From Saussurea involucrata (taxonomy: Eukaryota; Streptophyta; Magnoliopsida; Asterales; Asteraceae): a DNA stretch of 64,000 nucleotides. The stretch spans positions 5,026,501 through 5,090,500 of the forward strand of contig CM066315.1 in assembly GCA_033807775.1 (NCBI GenBank), in the 5' to 3' direction. Below, in pieces: positions 41,730 through 52,544 of the stretch. Both the position numbers and the translations under genes were made by a program. Position 1 is the first letter of the stretch. Every line of letters starts with the position of its first letter. Under the pieces are notes generated by a model. The model saw only the letters and a list, made by a program, of their open reading frames with translations. It ran no database searches and was not told the DNA's origin.

Positions 41730-44522
41730 AATTTATGGCATTCTCGACTCGGGTATCCGGGACATGCCATTCTTAGTTCTTTTCGGAATAATAATTTGAT
41801 TCAATGTAATAAGGCTCGAACTTCGTTTTGTAATTCTTGTCCTTTGAGAAAACACATCAAACTGCCATTTCTTGATTCAATGTCTCTTACTGCTATGCCA
41901 TTCGATATTATTCACAGTGATTTGTGGACATCTCCCGTTTTGAGTTCTAATGGGCATCGTTATTATGTTTTTTTCTTGGATAATTACAGTAATTTTTTGT
42001 GGACTTTTCCTATATCAACAAAGTCCTAAGTTTACTCAATTTTCCTATCTTTTAAGGCATTCGTACGAACTCAATTCGAACGAGATATCAAAAATATTCA
42101 ATGATGTAATGGGCGGGAATTTAATAATGGACATTTTCAATCCTTTTGCACCACAAATGGCTTGAATTTTCGTTTTTCATGCCCCCATACCTCCCCTCAA
42201 AACGGTAAGGCGGAACGGAAAATAAAATCCATCAACAACATTGTGTGTACATTACTTGCCCACGCCTCCATGCCTCCAACTTTTTGGCATCATGCTCTTC
42301 AAATGGCTATGTATCTTCTCAATGTTCTTCCCACCAAACTCTTGGGCTATAAATCTCCCACTCAAATTCTCTATCAAAAGACCCCTTCCTACTCTCATCT
42401 TCGGGTTTTTGGGTGTTTGTGCTATCCTCTCTTTCCGTCTACAACTATTAATAAGTTGCAAGCACGTTCTACACCTTGTGTCTTTTTGGGGTATCCATCC
42501 AATCATAGGGGTTACAAATGTTATGACTTGTCGAGCAAGAAAATAATAATCTCACGGAACGTTATATTTGATGAGGAACAATTTCCATTCTCCAAAATTC
42601 ATACTCCAAATTCCACTTCATATGAATTTTTGGACCATGGATTATCAACCTACCTCATACATTTTTTGACTACCCCTAATGCTACACCAACCCACGCTGA
42701 GACATCAGCTCAGCCCAACTCCACAACTGACCAGCGAGCCCAATCCACTACGGGCCCTTCTTCACCAGCCCAGCCCACGGTGAATATCCCCTCGCCAGTC
42801 AGCTCCCCTGTAACATGTCCAGCCCAGTGTGTGACTCCCCATGCTACTGGGCCATCCTCTCCCATTGCCCAACCAATCTAGCAGCTCACTCGCATGACCA
42901 CTAGAAGCCAACATGGGATTCACAAGCCCAAAATCCCATTTAATTTGAGCACTTCCACCACTTCTATTTCGCCTATTCCACGAAATTCCTTAAGTGCTTT
43001 AAATGATCCGAATTGGAAAGCTGCCATGGTTGATGAATATAATGCTCTTATTAAAAATAAGACGTGGGAGTTGGTGCCCCGTCATGCAAATGTCAATCTT
43101 ATCCGTTCTATGTGGATTTTTCGACATACAAAGAACTCTGACGGTTCTTTTGAGAGGCACAAAGCCCGTCTTGTAGATGATGGCAGGTCTCAACAGGTTG
43201 GCATTGATTGTGACGAGACATTTAGTCCGGTTGTTAAACCGGCTACTATACGGACTGTTTTGAGCATTGCATTATCACATTCTTGGCCCATTCATCAGTT
43301 GGATGTGAAAAATGCTTTTCTTCATGGCAATCTTCATGAGACGGTTTATATGCATCAGCCAATGGGATTTAAGGATCCTACTCATCCAGATTATGTTTGT
43401 CTCTTGAAGAAGTCTTTGTATGGGCTTAAGCAAGCCCTGCGGGCCTGGTACCAACGATTTGCAGACTTTGTCTCCACCATTGGTTTCTCTCACAGTCGTT
43501 CCGACCACTATCTCTTCATTTATTGTCATGGCACTGATATTGCTTATATTCTGCTATATGTTGATGATATAATTCTCACAGCTTCTTCAGATGCTCTCAG
43601 AAAGTCTTTCATGTCCCTACTCAGTGCAGAATTTGCTATGAAGGACTTAGGTCCTTTGAGCTATTTTTTGGGTATCGCTGTTACCCGTACGTCAGGTTGC
43701 ATGTTTCTTTCTCAGAAGAACTATGCAGCAGACATCATTGAGCGTGCAGGCATGACTAACTGCAAACCCAACCACACTTCAGTTGACACAAAAGCCAAAC
43801 TCGGCTCTTCTGCTGGGGATTCTTGCGATGATCCTTCGCATTATCGTGCTCTTGCAGGCGCCTTACAGTATCTCACATTCACACGACAAGACATCTCTTA
43901 TGTTGTTCAACAGGTGTGCCTACACATGCACGACCCGAAAGTCGAGCACATGAATGCTCTCAAGCGCGTTGTGCGCTATATTCAAGGTACTATTGATCTC
44001 GGACTCCATCTGTATAAGTCCACCATTGCTTCTCTTGTCTCTTATACAGATGCAGATTGGGGTGGTTGCCCAGATACTCGGCGTTCCACCTCTAGTTACT
44101 GTGTGTTTCTTGGTGACAACTTACTTTCCTGGTCCTCCAAACGCCAACCTACTTTGTCTAAGTCGAGTGCTGAAGCCGAATACAGAGGCGTTGCTAATGT
44201 AGTGTCTGAATCATGTTGGCTCCGAAACCTACTATTGGAGCTCCGTTGTCCTATCAAGAAAGCTACATTAGTTTATTGCGACAATGTTAGTGCGATATAT
44301 CTTTCCGGCAATCCAGTTCAGCATCAACGCACTAAACATATTGAAATGGACATCCACTTCGTACGTGAAAAAGTTGCCCGTGGAGAAGTTCGTGTTCTTC
44401 ACGTCCCGTCCCGTTACCAGATTGCAGATATTTTCACTAAAGGTCTTCCGCGCGTACTTTTTGATGACTTCAGGGACAGTCTAAGCGTACGACAACCTCC
44501 CGCTTTGACTGTGGGGGTGTGA
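41730..44522 (+). pseudogene. copia pol remnant: integrase, RT, RNase H
   Basis: It starts in the integrase zinc region (WHSRLGHPG about 41740, CNSC at 41837). The integrase catalytic region (HSDLW at about 41920) is broken after 42029, and the frame resumes at 42162 (HTSPQNGKAERKIKSINN). A stop separates this from the RT/RNase H part, 42894-44522. RT shows the DVKNAFLHGNL and YVDD (near 43560) motifs. RNase H shows YTDADWGGCPD and SSAEAEYR, and the protein ends with TKHIEMDIHFVRE and DIFTKGL. Changes from the family consensus include KARLVDDG, where VANG is usual, and YGLKQALRAW, where APRAW is usual. It is not functional as a whole. Confidence 0.9.
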
Positions 44523-44707
44523 TAGACTATGAAGTAGTCAATGTAAATATTAGCATAATCTTTTTTATATTTGACAAATGTATATCATTCCTTGTATAGC
44601 TAATTAGGTCCTCTAATCTAGCCTAGTATTATGCTGTCAGTTACTTATCTTCATTGTATATATTGAGTATGAAATATCAATAGAAGCAAGGAATCATATT
44701 TCCTACA
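44520..44707 (+). repeat. copia 3' LTR
   Basis: 188 bp with TG...CA ends (TGATAGACTA ... TTTCCTACA), followed by the ATAAT duplication. Confidence 0.92.
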
Positions 44708-44907
44708 ATAATAATTCCATCAAAACCGTTGTTTGATGAACCCTCGGCTCATAGAACCACTCGTGGACGTCCTTCTCGAAAGAATCAAGCTCTAAAGAGC
44801 AAGATTCCTGAAGACCCTCGTAGACGCAGTTGTTCTAACGCGCCAACATTTATCAACTCTAAAGGTTTTGCTCATCAAGAATCAGCGAGGCATAGCTCCT
44901 ACTTTCC

Positions 44908-45543
44908 ATGACAACCCCCCCCCCCCCCCCAAATCCATATCTTGATCAAATCCCGAGTTTATTTCATCCATACATCACACAAATACAAGATGTATTGGGC
45001 GATGGAAATTGTGGATTTCGAGCCATATCTACTTGTCTGTGTGGTCATGAAGACCAATGGGACGATATCCGCAGAGAGTTAATTGTTGAACTAACTGAGT
45101 ATCAACCGTATTACTCTTATGTGATTGGCAGCGACGAGTGTCAAATAATTAACGAAGCGTTGAATTTTTTCCAGAAGGGCGTTTTTGCACCACCTATGCA
45201 TTGGATCGTTATGCCTGAAATGGGAATTCTAGCTGCTTCAAGGTTCAATGTCATACTACATGTTCTCAATATGGCAGGTAATGTGACATACTTACCATTC
45301 AGGACACCACCGCCGTCATCATCCCAACACGTGTCAATTGCAATAGTGCATGTTAATGGTAATCATTACATAAAAGTGGTATTAAACGGAGAATACCCAA
45401 TGCCCACACTCACACACCATTGGACACGTTGTCGATTTCCAGTTGCAAGTACATGGATCGACCCATACAAACGTAGATTAGATATGTATGAAGAATATAT
45501 TGAGCGTACTCGTACTCGTGAATATATTGATTTAAATGAGTAA
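44908..45543 (+). CDS. OTU cysteine protease-like domain ORF (211 aa), C-terminal part of the MULE protein
   Basis: An open frame with the OTU signature DVLGDGNCGFRAIS near residues 27-40 (Asp and catalytic Cys) and a candidate catalytic His in VNGNHYIKV near residue 152. OTU enzymes remove ubiquitin. It begins at an ATG beside a 16-base C run (44915-44930) that also marks the frame shift from the upstream transposase frame, so I read it as the C-terminal domain of the split transposase rather than a separate gene. It could be translated on its own only if a new promoter exists. OTU domains joined to FAR1/MULE transposases are known in plants. Confidence 0.65.
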   Translation: MTTPPPPPNPYLDQIPSLFHPYITQIQDVLGDGNCGFRAISTCLCGHEDQWDDIRRELIVELTEYQPYYSYVIGSDECQIINEALNFFQKGVFAPPMHWIVMPEMGILAASRFNVILHVLNMAGNVTYLPFRTPPPSSSQHVSIAIVHVNGNHYIKVVLNGEYPMPTLTHHWTRCRFPVASTWIDPYKRRLDMYEEYIERTRTREYIDLNE

Positions 45544-45559
45544 TCAAAGTTGGAATTTG

Positions 45560-46018
45560 TTGGAATAAAAAGTATTTTTTAACGTATTTTAGTTAATATT
45601 GAGCTCATTTCGAAATAATATAATTAAATAAAAAAATAAGAAGCTATCGACGAATAACAATATAAAAAAATAACGTAAACGTATGACATATTATAATATA
45701 ATTAAATCAAAAAAATCCAATATTGGGCTCATTTCGAAGGTATCGACGAAACGATTATAATGGTGTAACTTGTTAAAATTAAAAAGTATTTTTTTAACGT
45801 ATTTTAGTTAATATACGAGTATATGTGTTAATATAATGAAAGTATAAAATGATAAATATAAAACTATAAGGTATAAAGTAAATTAAATAAATAAGTCTAA
45901 GGGGGTAAAATGTAAATTTAAATTAAAAAAATAAAAAAATAAAGTGTGTGAGGGAGGGGGTATACAAAAAGTGGCAGAGGGGTATACTTAGAATTTGCCT
46001 ATATAAATCGTGTGTTGC
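45560..46018 (-). repeat. Helitron-family repeat, minus orientation
   Basis: Contains the reverse of the family markers (TTGGGCTCATTTCGAAGG at 45724, GTATCGACGAAACGATTATA) and the terminal phrase GGGGTATACTTAGAATTTGCC. It continues across the Harbinger insertion into 47829 onward, where the opposite orientation begins. Confidence 0.55.
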
Positions 46019-46021
46019 TAA

Positions 46022-47828
46022 GACCATCAGCATCGGTAAGCTGGTTGGCTGCTGGTTGGAGCTGGCCGCTGATGAACACCATCGCCCCAGCGCTGGTTGG
46101 AGCTGGTTGGAACCTAGCGCTGGTTTGCCAGCCAGTGCTGGTTGTTTTATTTTTTTTATTTTTTTTATTTTTTTTAAAGTAGACGTTGTGAAACGGTAAA
46201 AATTGTGTTTTTTTTATTTTTTTTCTTTTTTCTTCTCCTATATACTCACTTCTTCTACCATTTTTTACCCACAAAATTTCTACTTTCTTATTCTACTCTC
46301 TCAATATTCTTTCTTTCTTCAAAAAAATTATGGATAAACAAACACAAGATTTCACAACACCACGACGAGGTTCCAAATCGCGAGGCACGAGCTCGCAATC
46401 GTCCCCGACGGAAAATATTTTCAATCTTTCAACACCACCATCAACCTACCATGGAAGCATACAACAATACCTTATGTATTCACCCAACACCATCCCGACT
46501 GGGTTCCAACAATTTAATTCGGGTGGATTCCAACAATTTAATCAAGGCGGCTTTCAACCATTTATTCAAGGTGGCTTTCAACAATATAATCAAGGTGGGC
46601 AATTACAACAACTACTACAACAAGAAACATATCCGGAGGACGTTGAGGTCGAAGATACGGTTCCCGATACCCCACCCGATTTGGTTCCCGAAACACAACT
46701 CGATGCGGGAACCACGACACAAGGGAAAAAGAAATTTGAAAATAGAACAAAAGCGGTTTCGTGGACTTCCGAAGAAGAGGTTTTGTTGGCAAATGCATGG
46801 CTTTACGTCTCCGAAGATAGCACCGTTGGAAAAATGATGAAGTTTAACGGGATCTACAATAATCTAAGGGCCCAAAATAAATTCGGATGGGGTGACGCGG
46901 AGCACATGGATAGGGCACACACGATGTATCGGGCAGATAATAAACAAAAGCCTTTCTCCCACGAGGCGGCTTGGAGAATTGTGAAAGACCACCCTAAATG
47001 GAAGATCGTACCTTTCATGGACGATAACCCGAGGCCCTCAAAACGGAGCAAGTCCACGTCGGATTCAAACCCAAACACGACGTCTTCTGACGCACGTATT
47101 CGGTTCAACCTTAACGAAGAAAGCCATGAGGAGGAGGATGTCCTCGTACAAGAACCGACACGACCGACGGGAAGAGATAAAGGTAAACGTGCCGCGTCAA
47201 CCTCCACAAAGACGGCGGAAAAGGACGAGGTGTTGAAGGGTGTTATGGAGTATGTCGAGAAGTTCAACGTTGCAAATAAAAAAATACTAACCGTGGAGGA
47301 GGAAAAGTTGAAAACCGCGAGGGATAAAGCCGAGGCGGCAAAGACAAAAGCGGAAGCTTTGAAACAAAGAGAAGAACGGAAGAAGATGGAGAGCAAGCGA
47401 CAAGATCTCGAGTTTTACATCAGACCACATGATCATCTCACGGGTAGCGAGTTAAATGCGGTTTTAGCCCACAAAGAGTTGCTTCGACAACTATATGGTT
47501 GGTGAAATTTGTAGTTTTTTAATTTGAAATTATGTATTTTTTTATGTTTTTAATTTGGTTATGTAAGGTTAAAATTGTAGTTTCAATTTATGAAATATTT
47601 TATTAATTGTTTTATCTTATATTAAATTATAAATTATTTATAAAATTTAAATTATTTAAATTAATATACTTGTAACAAAAATAAAAATAAAAATAAATAA
47701 AAGATGGAATGGTGGTGTGGGATGGATGTGGGGGTTTGTGGGTTAGAATGGGTTGGAAGGGAAAAATGATGTGGCGCTGATGTGGCAGTGAAAAAGTGTG
47801 GGTTAGTGAGGGATGGATGCTAATGGTC
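46022..47828 (+). mobile_element. PIF/Harbinger-type element carrying only ORF1 (1.8 kb)
   Basis: Terminal inverted repeats GACCATCAGCATC at 46022 and GATGCTAATGGTC at 47828 (13 bp, one mismatch) are flanked by the 3-bp duplication TAA (46019-46021 and 47829-47831), as expected for PIF/Harbinger. The interior has GCTGGTTGG-rich subterminal repeats on the left and a single ORF. No transposase is present, so it is non-autonomous. The unoccupied site is represented in the related repeat at 39015-39025. Confidence 0.85.
46330..47505 (+). CDS. Harbinger Myb/SANT-like DNA-binding protein (391 aa)
   Basis: Residues 1-60 are S/T/P-rich. Residues 60-105 have FQQFNSGG/FQQFNQGG-type Q/G repeats. A Myb/SANT-like (trihelix-type) domain at about 140-230 starts KAVSWTSEEEVLLANAWLYV and includes YNNLRAQNKFGW and HPKWKIV. 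An acidic stretch and basic patches follow. The C-terminus from about 300 is a lysine/alanine-rich coiled coil (KTARDKAEAAKTKAEALKQR) ending LLRQLYGW, similar to what is annotated as a NAM-associated C-terminal domain or glutathione S-transferase T3-like protein in plants. It probably binds the element ends and aids a trans-supplied transposase. The frame is intact. A host trihelix gene is the alternative, but the flanking TIRs and TAA duplication argue against it. Confidence 0.85.
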   Translation: MDKQTQDFTTPRRGSKSRGTSSQSSPTENIFNLSTPPSTYHGSIQQYLMYSPNTIPTGFQQFNSGGFQQFNQGGFQPFIQGGFQQYNQGGQLQQLLQQETYPEDVEVEDTVPDTPPDLVPETQLDAGTTTQGKKKFENRTKAVSWTSEEEVLLANAWLYVSEDSTVGKMMKFNGIYNNLRAQNKFGWGDAEHMDRAHTMYRADNKQKPFSHEAAWRIVKDHPKWKIVPFMDDNPRPSKRSKSTSDSNPNTTSSDARIRFNLNEESHEEEDVLVQEPTRPTGRDKGKRAASTSTKTAEKDEVLKGVMEYVEKFNVANKKILTVEEEKLKTARDKAEAAKTKAEALKQREERKKMESKRQDLEFYIRPHDHLTGSELNAVLAHKELLRQLYGW

Positions 47829-47831
47829 TAA

Positions 47832-48410
47832 GGCTACCCCCTGCCAAATGTATACCCCCTCAACAATTGTCGGCCACCTTCCTCCCTCACAAACCAAAAC
47901 CAATTCAACATTTACATTTTACCCCCCTATACTTACTTAATTAGTTTACTTTATACTTTTTAGTTTTTTATTTTTCATTTTACACTTTTATTATATTAAC
48001 ACATATAATCGTATATTAGCTAAAATACGTTAAAAAATACGTTTTAATTTTAACAAATTACACCATTATAATCGTCTCTTCGATACGTTCGAAATGAGCC
48101 CAAGATTGAATTTTTTTGATTTAATTATTTAATTATATATCATATATACTACATAAAAATATTTTTAATATTTATAATTCATACCCTTATAGTTAATTAT
48201 TTAATTTATGGCACATCTCTTATTTTTTCAATTTTGTTTTACACTCCGCATTAACATAATAATCATATATTAACTAATTCATTAAATCGTTTTAAATTAT
48301 TATTATTTGTATGTGTTTATAGATATCGTGAATGACAATAGGACAAGGTTTCACGAGAAGAATATGAAATGGGGTTTTGAGTCCAGTGATACCAACTTGT
48401 CAAAAACGTT
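47832..48410 (+). repeat. Helitron-family repeat, plus orientation, with collapsed hairpin
   Basis: Begins GGCTACCCCCTGCC and contains CGTCTCTTCGATACGTTCG and GAGCCCAAGATTGAAT, then the AT-rich part shared with the MULE-2 and MULE-3 spacers, then ATATGAAATGGGGTTTTGA joined to GTCCAGTGATACC (48363-48404), the two outer ends of the MULE hairpin without the middle. Confidence 0.65.
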
Positions 48411-49660
48411 CTATAAGAGCATCCACATCCATCCTGGCTAGAGACCTTGTAAGATGGCATGACTTGCCAGTGGATAGTAAAATCTTGCAAGATACCCTTA
48501 AACTTGCTAAATTATCAAGGTCTTGCAAGACGTGGGACCTATTAAATTTAATAAATTAATACTATTATTTTTACAAGGGGTTGGGTTCACGTGAGACCAA
48601 CATGTTTTCGTGAGACCGTGAGACCACAAAATAACACCAAACCTTCACAGAAATTCATTGTGAAGGTATGAAAAATATTCAATATTGGGCTCATTTCGAA
48701 GGTATCGACGAGACGATTATAATGGTATAATTTGTTAAAATTAAAAAATCTTTTTTTAACGTATTTTAGTTAATATACGATTATATGTGTTAATATAATA
48801 AAGATGTAAAAATACGTTTTAATTTTAACAAATTACATCATCATAATCGTCTATTCGATATGTTATTGATTTGAAGGTCAATATGGTTAATTGGTCAAAA
48901 AATTGAAACAATATTCGTTCGATAAACATAAATTTTAAAAATTTTGTTTATTTTGTTTCATTTCATCTTTGGACACCCGACTCGTCCGAAACCCGAAAAA
49001 TGAATAACCTGAATCCGACCGACATTAACCCGAAACCGACCGACATTAACCCGAAACCGACCATTAAAGTAAATGTACTTTAGTTTATATATGTTGATAT
49101 GATAAAGATGTAAAATGAAAAGAGAAGAGATATAAAGTAAATTAAATAACTAATTATAATGGTATAAAGTGTAACCGTAAATGGAATAATTTTAAAGGTA
49201 TATAATAGATAAATATATATATAAGAGCGTAAAATGTACAAATTAAAAAAAATCTCGATACGTCATTCTTCAAAATGAATAATGTAAGGGATATAAAAGA
49301 AAATTAATTCGTAAATGTTCATGATATTTAATAATAAGAAATTAATTCGTAAATTAATTCGTAAATATTCAATGTTAGGCTCATTTCGAAGGTATCGACG
49401 AGACGAATATAATGGTGTAACTTGTTAAAATTAAAAAGTATTTTTTGAACGTATTTTAGTTAGTATATGATTATATGTGTTAATATAATGAAAGTGTAAA
49501 ATGAAAAATAAAAAACTAAAAGGTATAAAGTAAATTAATTAATTAAGTATAGGGGTGTAAAATGTAACATTTAAATAAAAAATTAAAAAAAAGTGTGTGA
49601 GGGAGGGATATAAATGTGGCAGGGGTATACTTAGAATTTCCCTATAAATCGTCTCTCTCT
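48411..49660. repeat. MITE and Helitron fragments
   Basis: 48415-48560 starts AAGAGCATCCACATCCATC, like some Harbinger-type MITE ends. 48582-48665 is related to the bHLH intron MITE (GGGTTCACGTGAGACCAAC). 48680-48860 and 49375-49640 are minus-orientation pieces of the GAGCCCAA Helitron family. No gene is supported. Confidence 0.5.
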
Positions 49661-50355
49661 CTCTCTCTTCAATCAATTTCATTCTCTGAAGAACAAGAAA
49701 ACGCATAAAAACCAACATGAAGAACAAGAAAACCCATAAAAACCAACAAATAATTCATCTAAAAACCTGCAGATTTGAAAATGGAAAAATAAAGTTGGAG
49801 GAATTGCAGAAAAGAAAAGAAATGTCGCAAACCACAGGGACTCCGACCTCTCCCCCTCCGGCGAGTTCCCCAGCCGGAGAAGACGCCGGAATTATGCGCA
49901 GAAGGAAAAGATTGGGGGTTCTTCTTCGATTGTGGTGCAGTAGCCACTGAATGCTTGCGGTTATAATCACCAAAATAAAAAACACCCAAATCCATCAAAA
50001 TCTGAACATAATCACCAAAATAAAAAACACCCAAATCCAAATAAAATCCAAATTTTTATTTGCACAGATCTTCTCGTCCAAAAATAGAGACGTATTTTTG
50101 AAACTAGGATGCCGGAGACGAAGAGAGGAGGGGGCGACCGGAGACGAAGGGGATGGCCGGAGAAGAAGAGAGGAGAGGCGACCGAAAAAATGGAGGATGG
50201 AGAAGGAGGGCAGTGGTTCACGAACAGATGGTGTCGCCGCCATCACCACTGCCAAAAACAGACAAAATGGGTCTCTAGGGGTTGGTGGAGATGATGATAT
50301 ATATATATATATATGTTTAATTTTGAATGAAAATTCAAGTAAAAAGAAATTGTAA
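49661..50355. other. unassigned segment with weak ORFs
   Basis: Open frames of 60-135 codons exist on both strands over GGAGACGAAGAG-rich DNA (50100-50230), but none shows a recognisable domain or a convincing start. CACCAAAATAAAAAACACCC is directly duplicated at about 49968 and 50012. I do not call a gene. Confidence 0.5.
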
Positions 50356-50598
50356 TAAAAATGCAATTTTGGTCCCTATGGTTTTTTGTTAAAAATGCAA
50401 AAAAGGCAAAATGACTACAATGCCCTCATGTGACTTGCACATGAGGGGCTTTAAAAGAAGCAACCTAATGGTGTTACACCCAAGGGACCAAAACCGAGCA
50501 CTTCTGCATATTAGACGGTTATTCTTGCAATAAAAAATTTCTGAGAACTAAAAGTGCGAAAATCAACATACCACAGGGACCAAAAATGCAATTTACTC
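50356..50598. mobile_element. MITE-like element (GGTCCCTATGG ends)
   Basis: AAAATGCAATTTTGGTCCCT near 50358 is inverted at 50579-50596 (AGGGACCAAAAATGCAATTT). Length is about 240 bp with no coding capacity. Confidence 0.6.
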
Positions 50599-50599
50599 T

Positions 50600-51300
50600 T
50601 AATGTTATTTACTAAAATAAAATAAATGGTAGATGGAATATTTAATTTACTTTAATATTCTAATCTTACATTTCTCTCTTTCTATCTCTCAAATATAGAT
50701 CCATTCATCTGTGTCTCTCAATATCTTACCATGTTTAACCCTAAAAAAGGATTTTTAATTACTTTCTCATAGCCGCCATTGCACCTTCCTTTTCACTCAA
50801 CTATGTGCCCTTCCTTCTCCCTCAACTCCAGCCACCATGTTCATCCTCTGTCCTTCCTGATGCATCCATGACAGAAACTCGAACAACCATGGCCGCCACC
50901 GTGAGGCTTCGACTCCATCTCTATCGAAACCAGTGAAATTTGGATCTCAATCTAGTTTCTTTTTACATGATCCACAGATACCCTAATTTGCTCAAGTATT
51001 TCAACCCTCCGGTGAAGATGAATCGGTGAAAAGTGGCAAGAAATTCTGGATTGCAGATCTGAATGAACAAAGTAAATCTCTTCCAGATTTTGTTTGACAC
51101 TGACCGGAATCGTATCGTAAACAGATTGGAGGGGAGATATTCAAGGGAATTTCTCACTCTTATAAACATCGGTGGGACATAAAACAAGAACAACAAAAGG
51201 TCTCTCAAGTTTGGGAAATCTTCGCTTCTAGATTAATTCAAAACATATGAAATCAAAGGTTTTGTATGTTATGGAAGTTGTTTTTTTTCTTTATTTTCTT
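50600..51300. other. unassigned spacer
   Basis: C/T-rich segment 50660-50900 with CATGGCCGCCACC-type words, then AT-rich DNA. No gene or structured repeat is supported. Confidence 0.5.
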
Positions 51301-51309
51301 CAAATTTTG

Positions 51310-51870
51310 ATGGGGTATCACCATGTATCCCGACACAGTGCTGTAGTTGCTGGTATGTATTACATATGATATTTGGTTGGTTGGTTAAGCAAGTATTTTT
51401 CCTTCCAGAAATTGTTATTCATATAAATCAGAGTTCTACTAAAACAAAGCATTACATATGTATTGTTGTTGGTTAGTTACCTCCATTAAGCATGAGAAAA
51501 AAGAACCATTTTTAAAGAATGCCTCTCTTGTATTGCTTAATTTAGTGGTAGACTTCAGATATGATGATTGAGATATACAATGTTATCATATTGAGTTTAT
51601 GTCCTACGGTTTAAAATTCTTTTTGGTATCACAATGTGATTCATGGTTGGTTTATGCCTTATAGTAGAAATTTTGTTGGTATCACAATGTGATTCATTGT
51701 TGGTTTGTACTCTTGGGTATCACAATTGTGTTTATTTGTTGGTATCATAATTGTGTTTACGTGTTGGTATCACGAGGTATCATACTTATGTTTACCTGTT
51801 GGTAATGTTGTTATCACGGGGTATCACAGTGGGTATCAGAGTTTGGGATCACGATGGGTATCACCGGGAG
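51310..51870 (+). repeat. GGTATCACAATGTG tandem field
   Basis: Degenerate repeats of GGTATCACAATGTGATTCATGG, GGTATCA(T/C)AATTGTG and, at the end, GGGTATCAC. Like the 19800-20265 field it is TATCAC-based, and it precedes a GAGAGAGGAGAGA tract and GTTCTC-bearing ends. Confidence 0.75.
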
Positions 51871-51997
51871 CCAGAGAGAGCATAGAGGAGAGAGGAGAGA
51901 GAAGAGAAATAAACAACCGAGTTCTCCCTTATAATATGTGGCTCACATTGGATCTCACGGTTATCACAAACAACCGAGTTCTCCCTTAAATGGCCCC

Positions 51998-52033
<36 letters not shown>

Positions 52034-52450
52034 CAAGGGGACCTTCTTTTGAGAACCTATGAAATTGTAATAACCTTGAGAACTAGTGCATCATGTGTTA
52101 TTTCATGTCTTTTTTTTGCATTTAAGACTAGGATTTAGAATATTAATCAACATATATTTGTTTCATAATGTGTTTGCATCACATGTACTCGGTTCACAAT
52201 GTGCACATTTTTACGTGTTTGTGAAACAAAAAGTACACATAAAAAAGTTTCACATTGTGAAACAAATACATATGAAATAATCACATTGTCAAACAAGTAT
52301 ATGTTAATCAATACACTAAATACTACTCTTACATGAGAAAAAATATGTGAAACAAAACCGTAAGATAGAAGTTCTCACAGATCTCACAAGCTTTGGAGTT
52401 CTCAAATGATTAAGCCCCTACATATACACATACATATACATAGAGATAAT
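51871..52450. repeat. GTTCTC-flanked dispersed repeat
   Basis: AACAACCGAGTTCTCCCTTA is duplicated at 51913 and 51967. An (ACATAT)n tract lies at about 51998-52030, and 52045-52330 is the plus-strand copy of the 6560-6805 repeat. Confidence 0.55.
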
Positions 52451-52544
52451 TCGACATGAAGGGACGACAAAAGAAATGGCCTGGGATGTTAAATCGAGTC
52501 AAATGAGTATAAGCTTTATAAATGTGACACGAGTACTTAGAGTA
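52451..52544 (-). repeat. older LTR remnant (part 1)
   Basis: LTR-like sequence interrupted by the solo LTR; it continues at 54948. The orientation relative to other LTRs is inferred only. Confidence 0.45.

Larger units (their letters stand above)
41496..44707 (+). mobile_element. Ty1/copia retrotransposon, internally deleted (3.2 kb)
   Basis: Flanked by a perfect 5-bp duplication ATAAT (41491-41495 and 44708-44712). LTRs are short: 3' LTR 44520-44707 (188 bp), 5' LTR 41496 to about 41676, which lacks the last ~12 bases. The primer-binding site, gag and protease are missing because the 5' LTR runs into the integrase region. A purine-rich tract GGGGGTG precedes the 3' LTR. The LTRs differ at only a few positions by eye. 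It splits the FAR1/MULE-OTU gene. Confidence 0.92.
39913..45543 (+). pseudogene. FAR1/MULE transposase with C-terminal OTU domain, split by copia
   Basis: Exon pieces are 39913-40340, 40402-40802 and from 40875, with GT/AG introns at 40341-40401 and 40803-40874. The N-terminus has the end of a FAR1-type DNA-binding domain (THNHVLAQYMEGHAYAMRLN); upstream exons are missing. The MULE core shows VLVIDATYKTNRF and IVTDRELALINA (Asp, Asp), a C-x2-H-like LLCIWHIYHN and NRVERQHSKLK. A frame shift follows at the T run near 41042, a TGA at 41260-41262, and a SWIM-like TSHGLPCAHE. The copia element is inserted at 41495; removing it and one ATAAT copy leaves the frame continuous into a basic RGRPSRK segment (44750). 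A further frame shift at 44905-44930 precedes the OTU region. Plant MULE proteins with added protease domains are known as a class. This copy is inactive. Confidence 0.8.

Noticed and set aside
45948..46274. ORFs spanning the Harbinger left end
   Set aside because: They cross an element boundary and read GCTGGTTGG subterminal repeats.
49717..50366. Cluster of ORFs of 60-134 codons on both strands
   Set aside because: Mutually overlapping, biased by GGAGACGAAG repeats, no domain or leader evidence.
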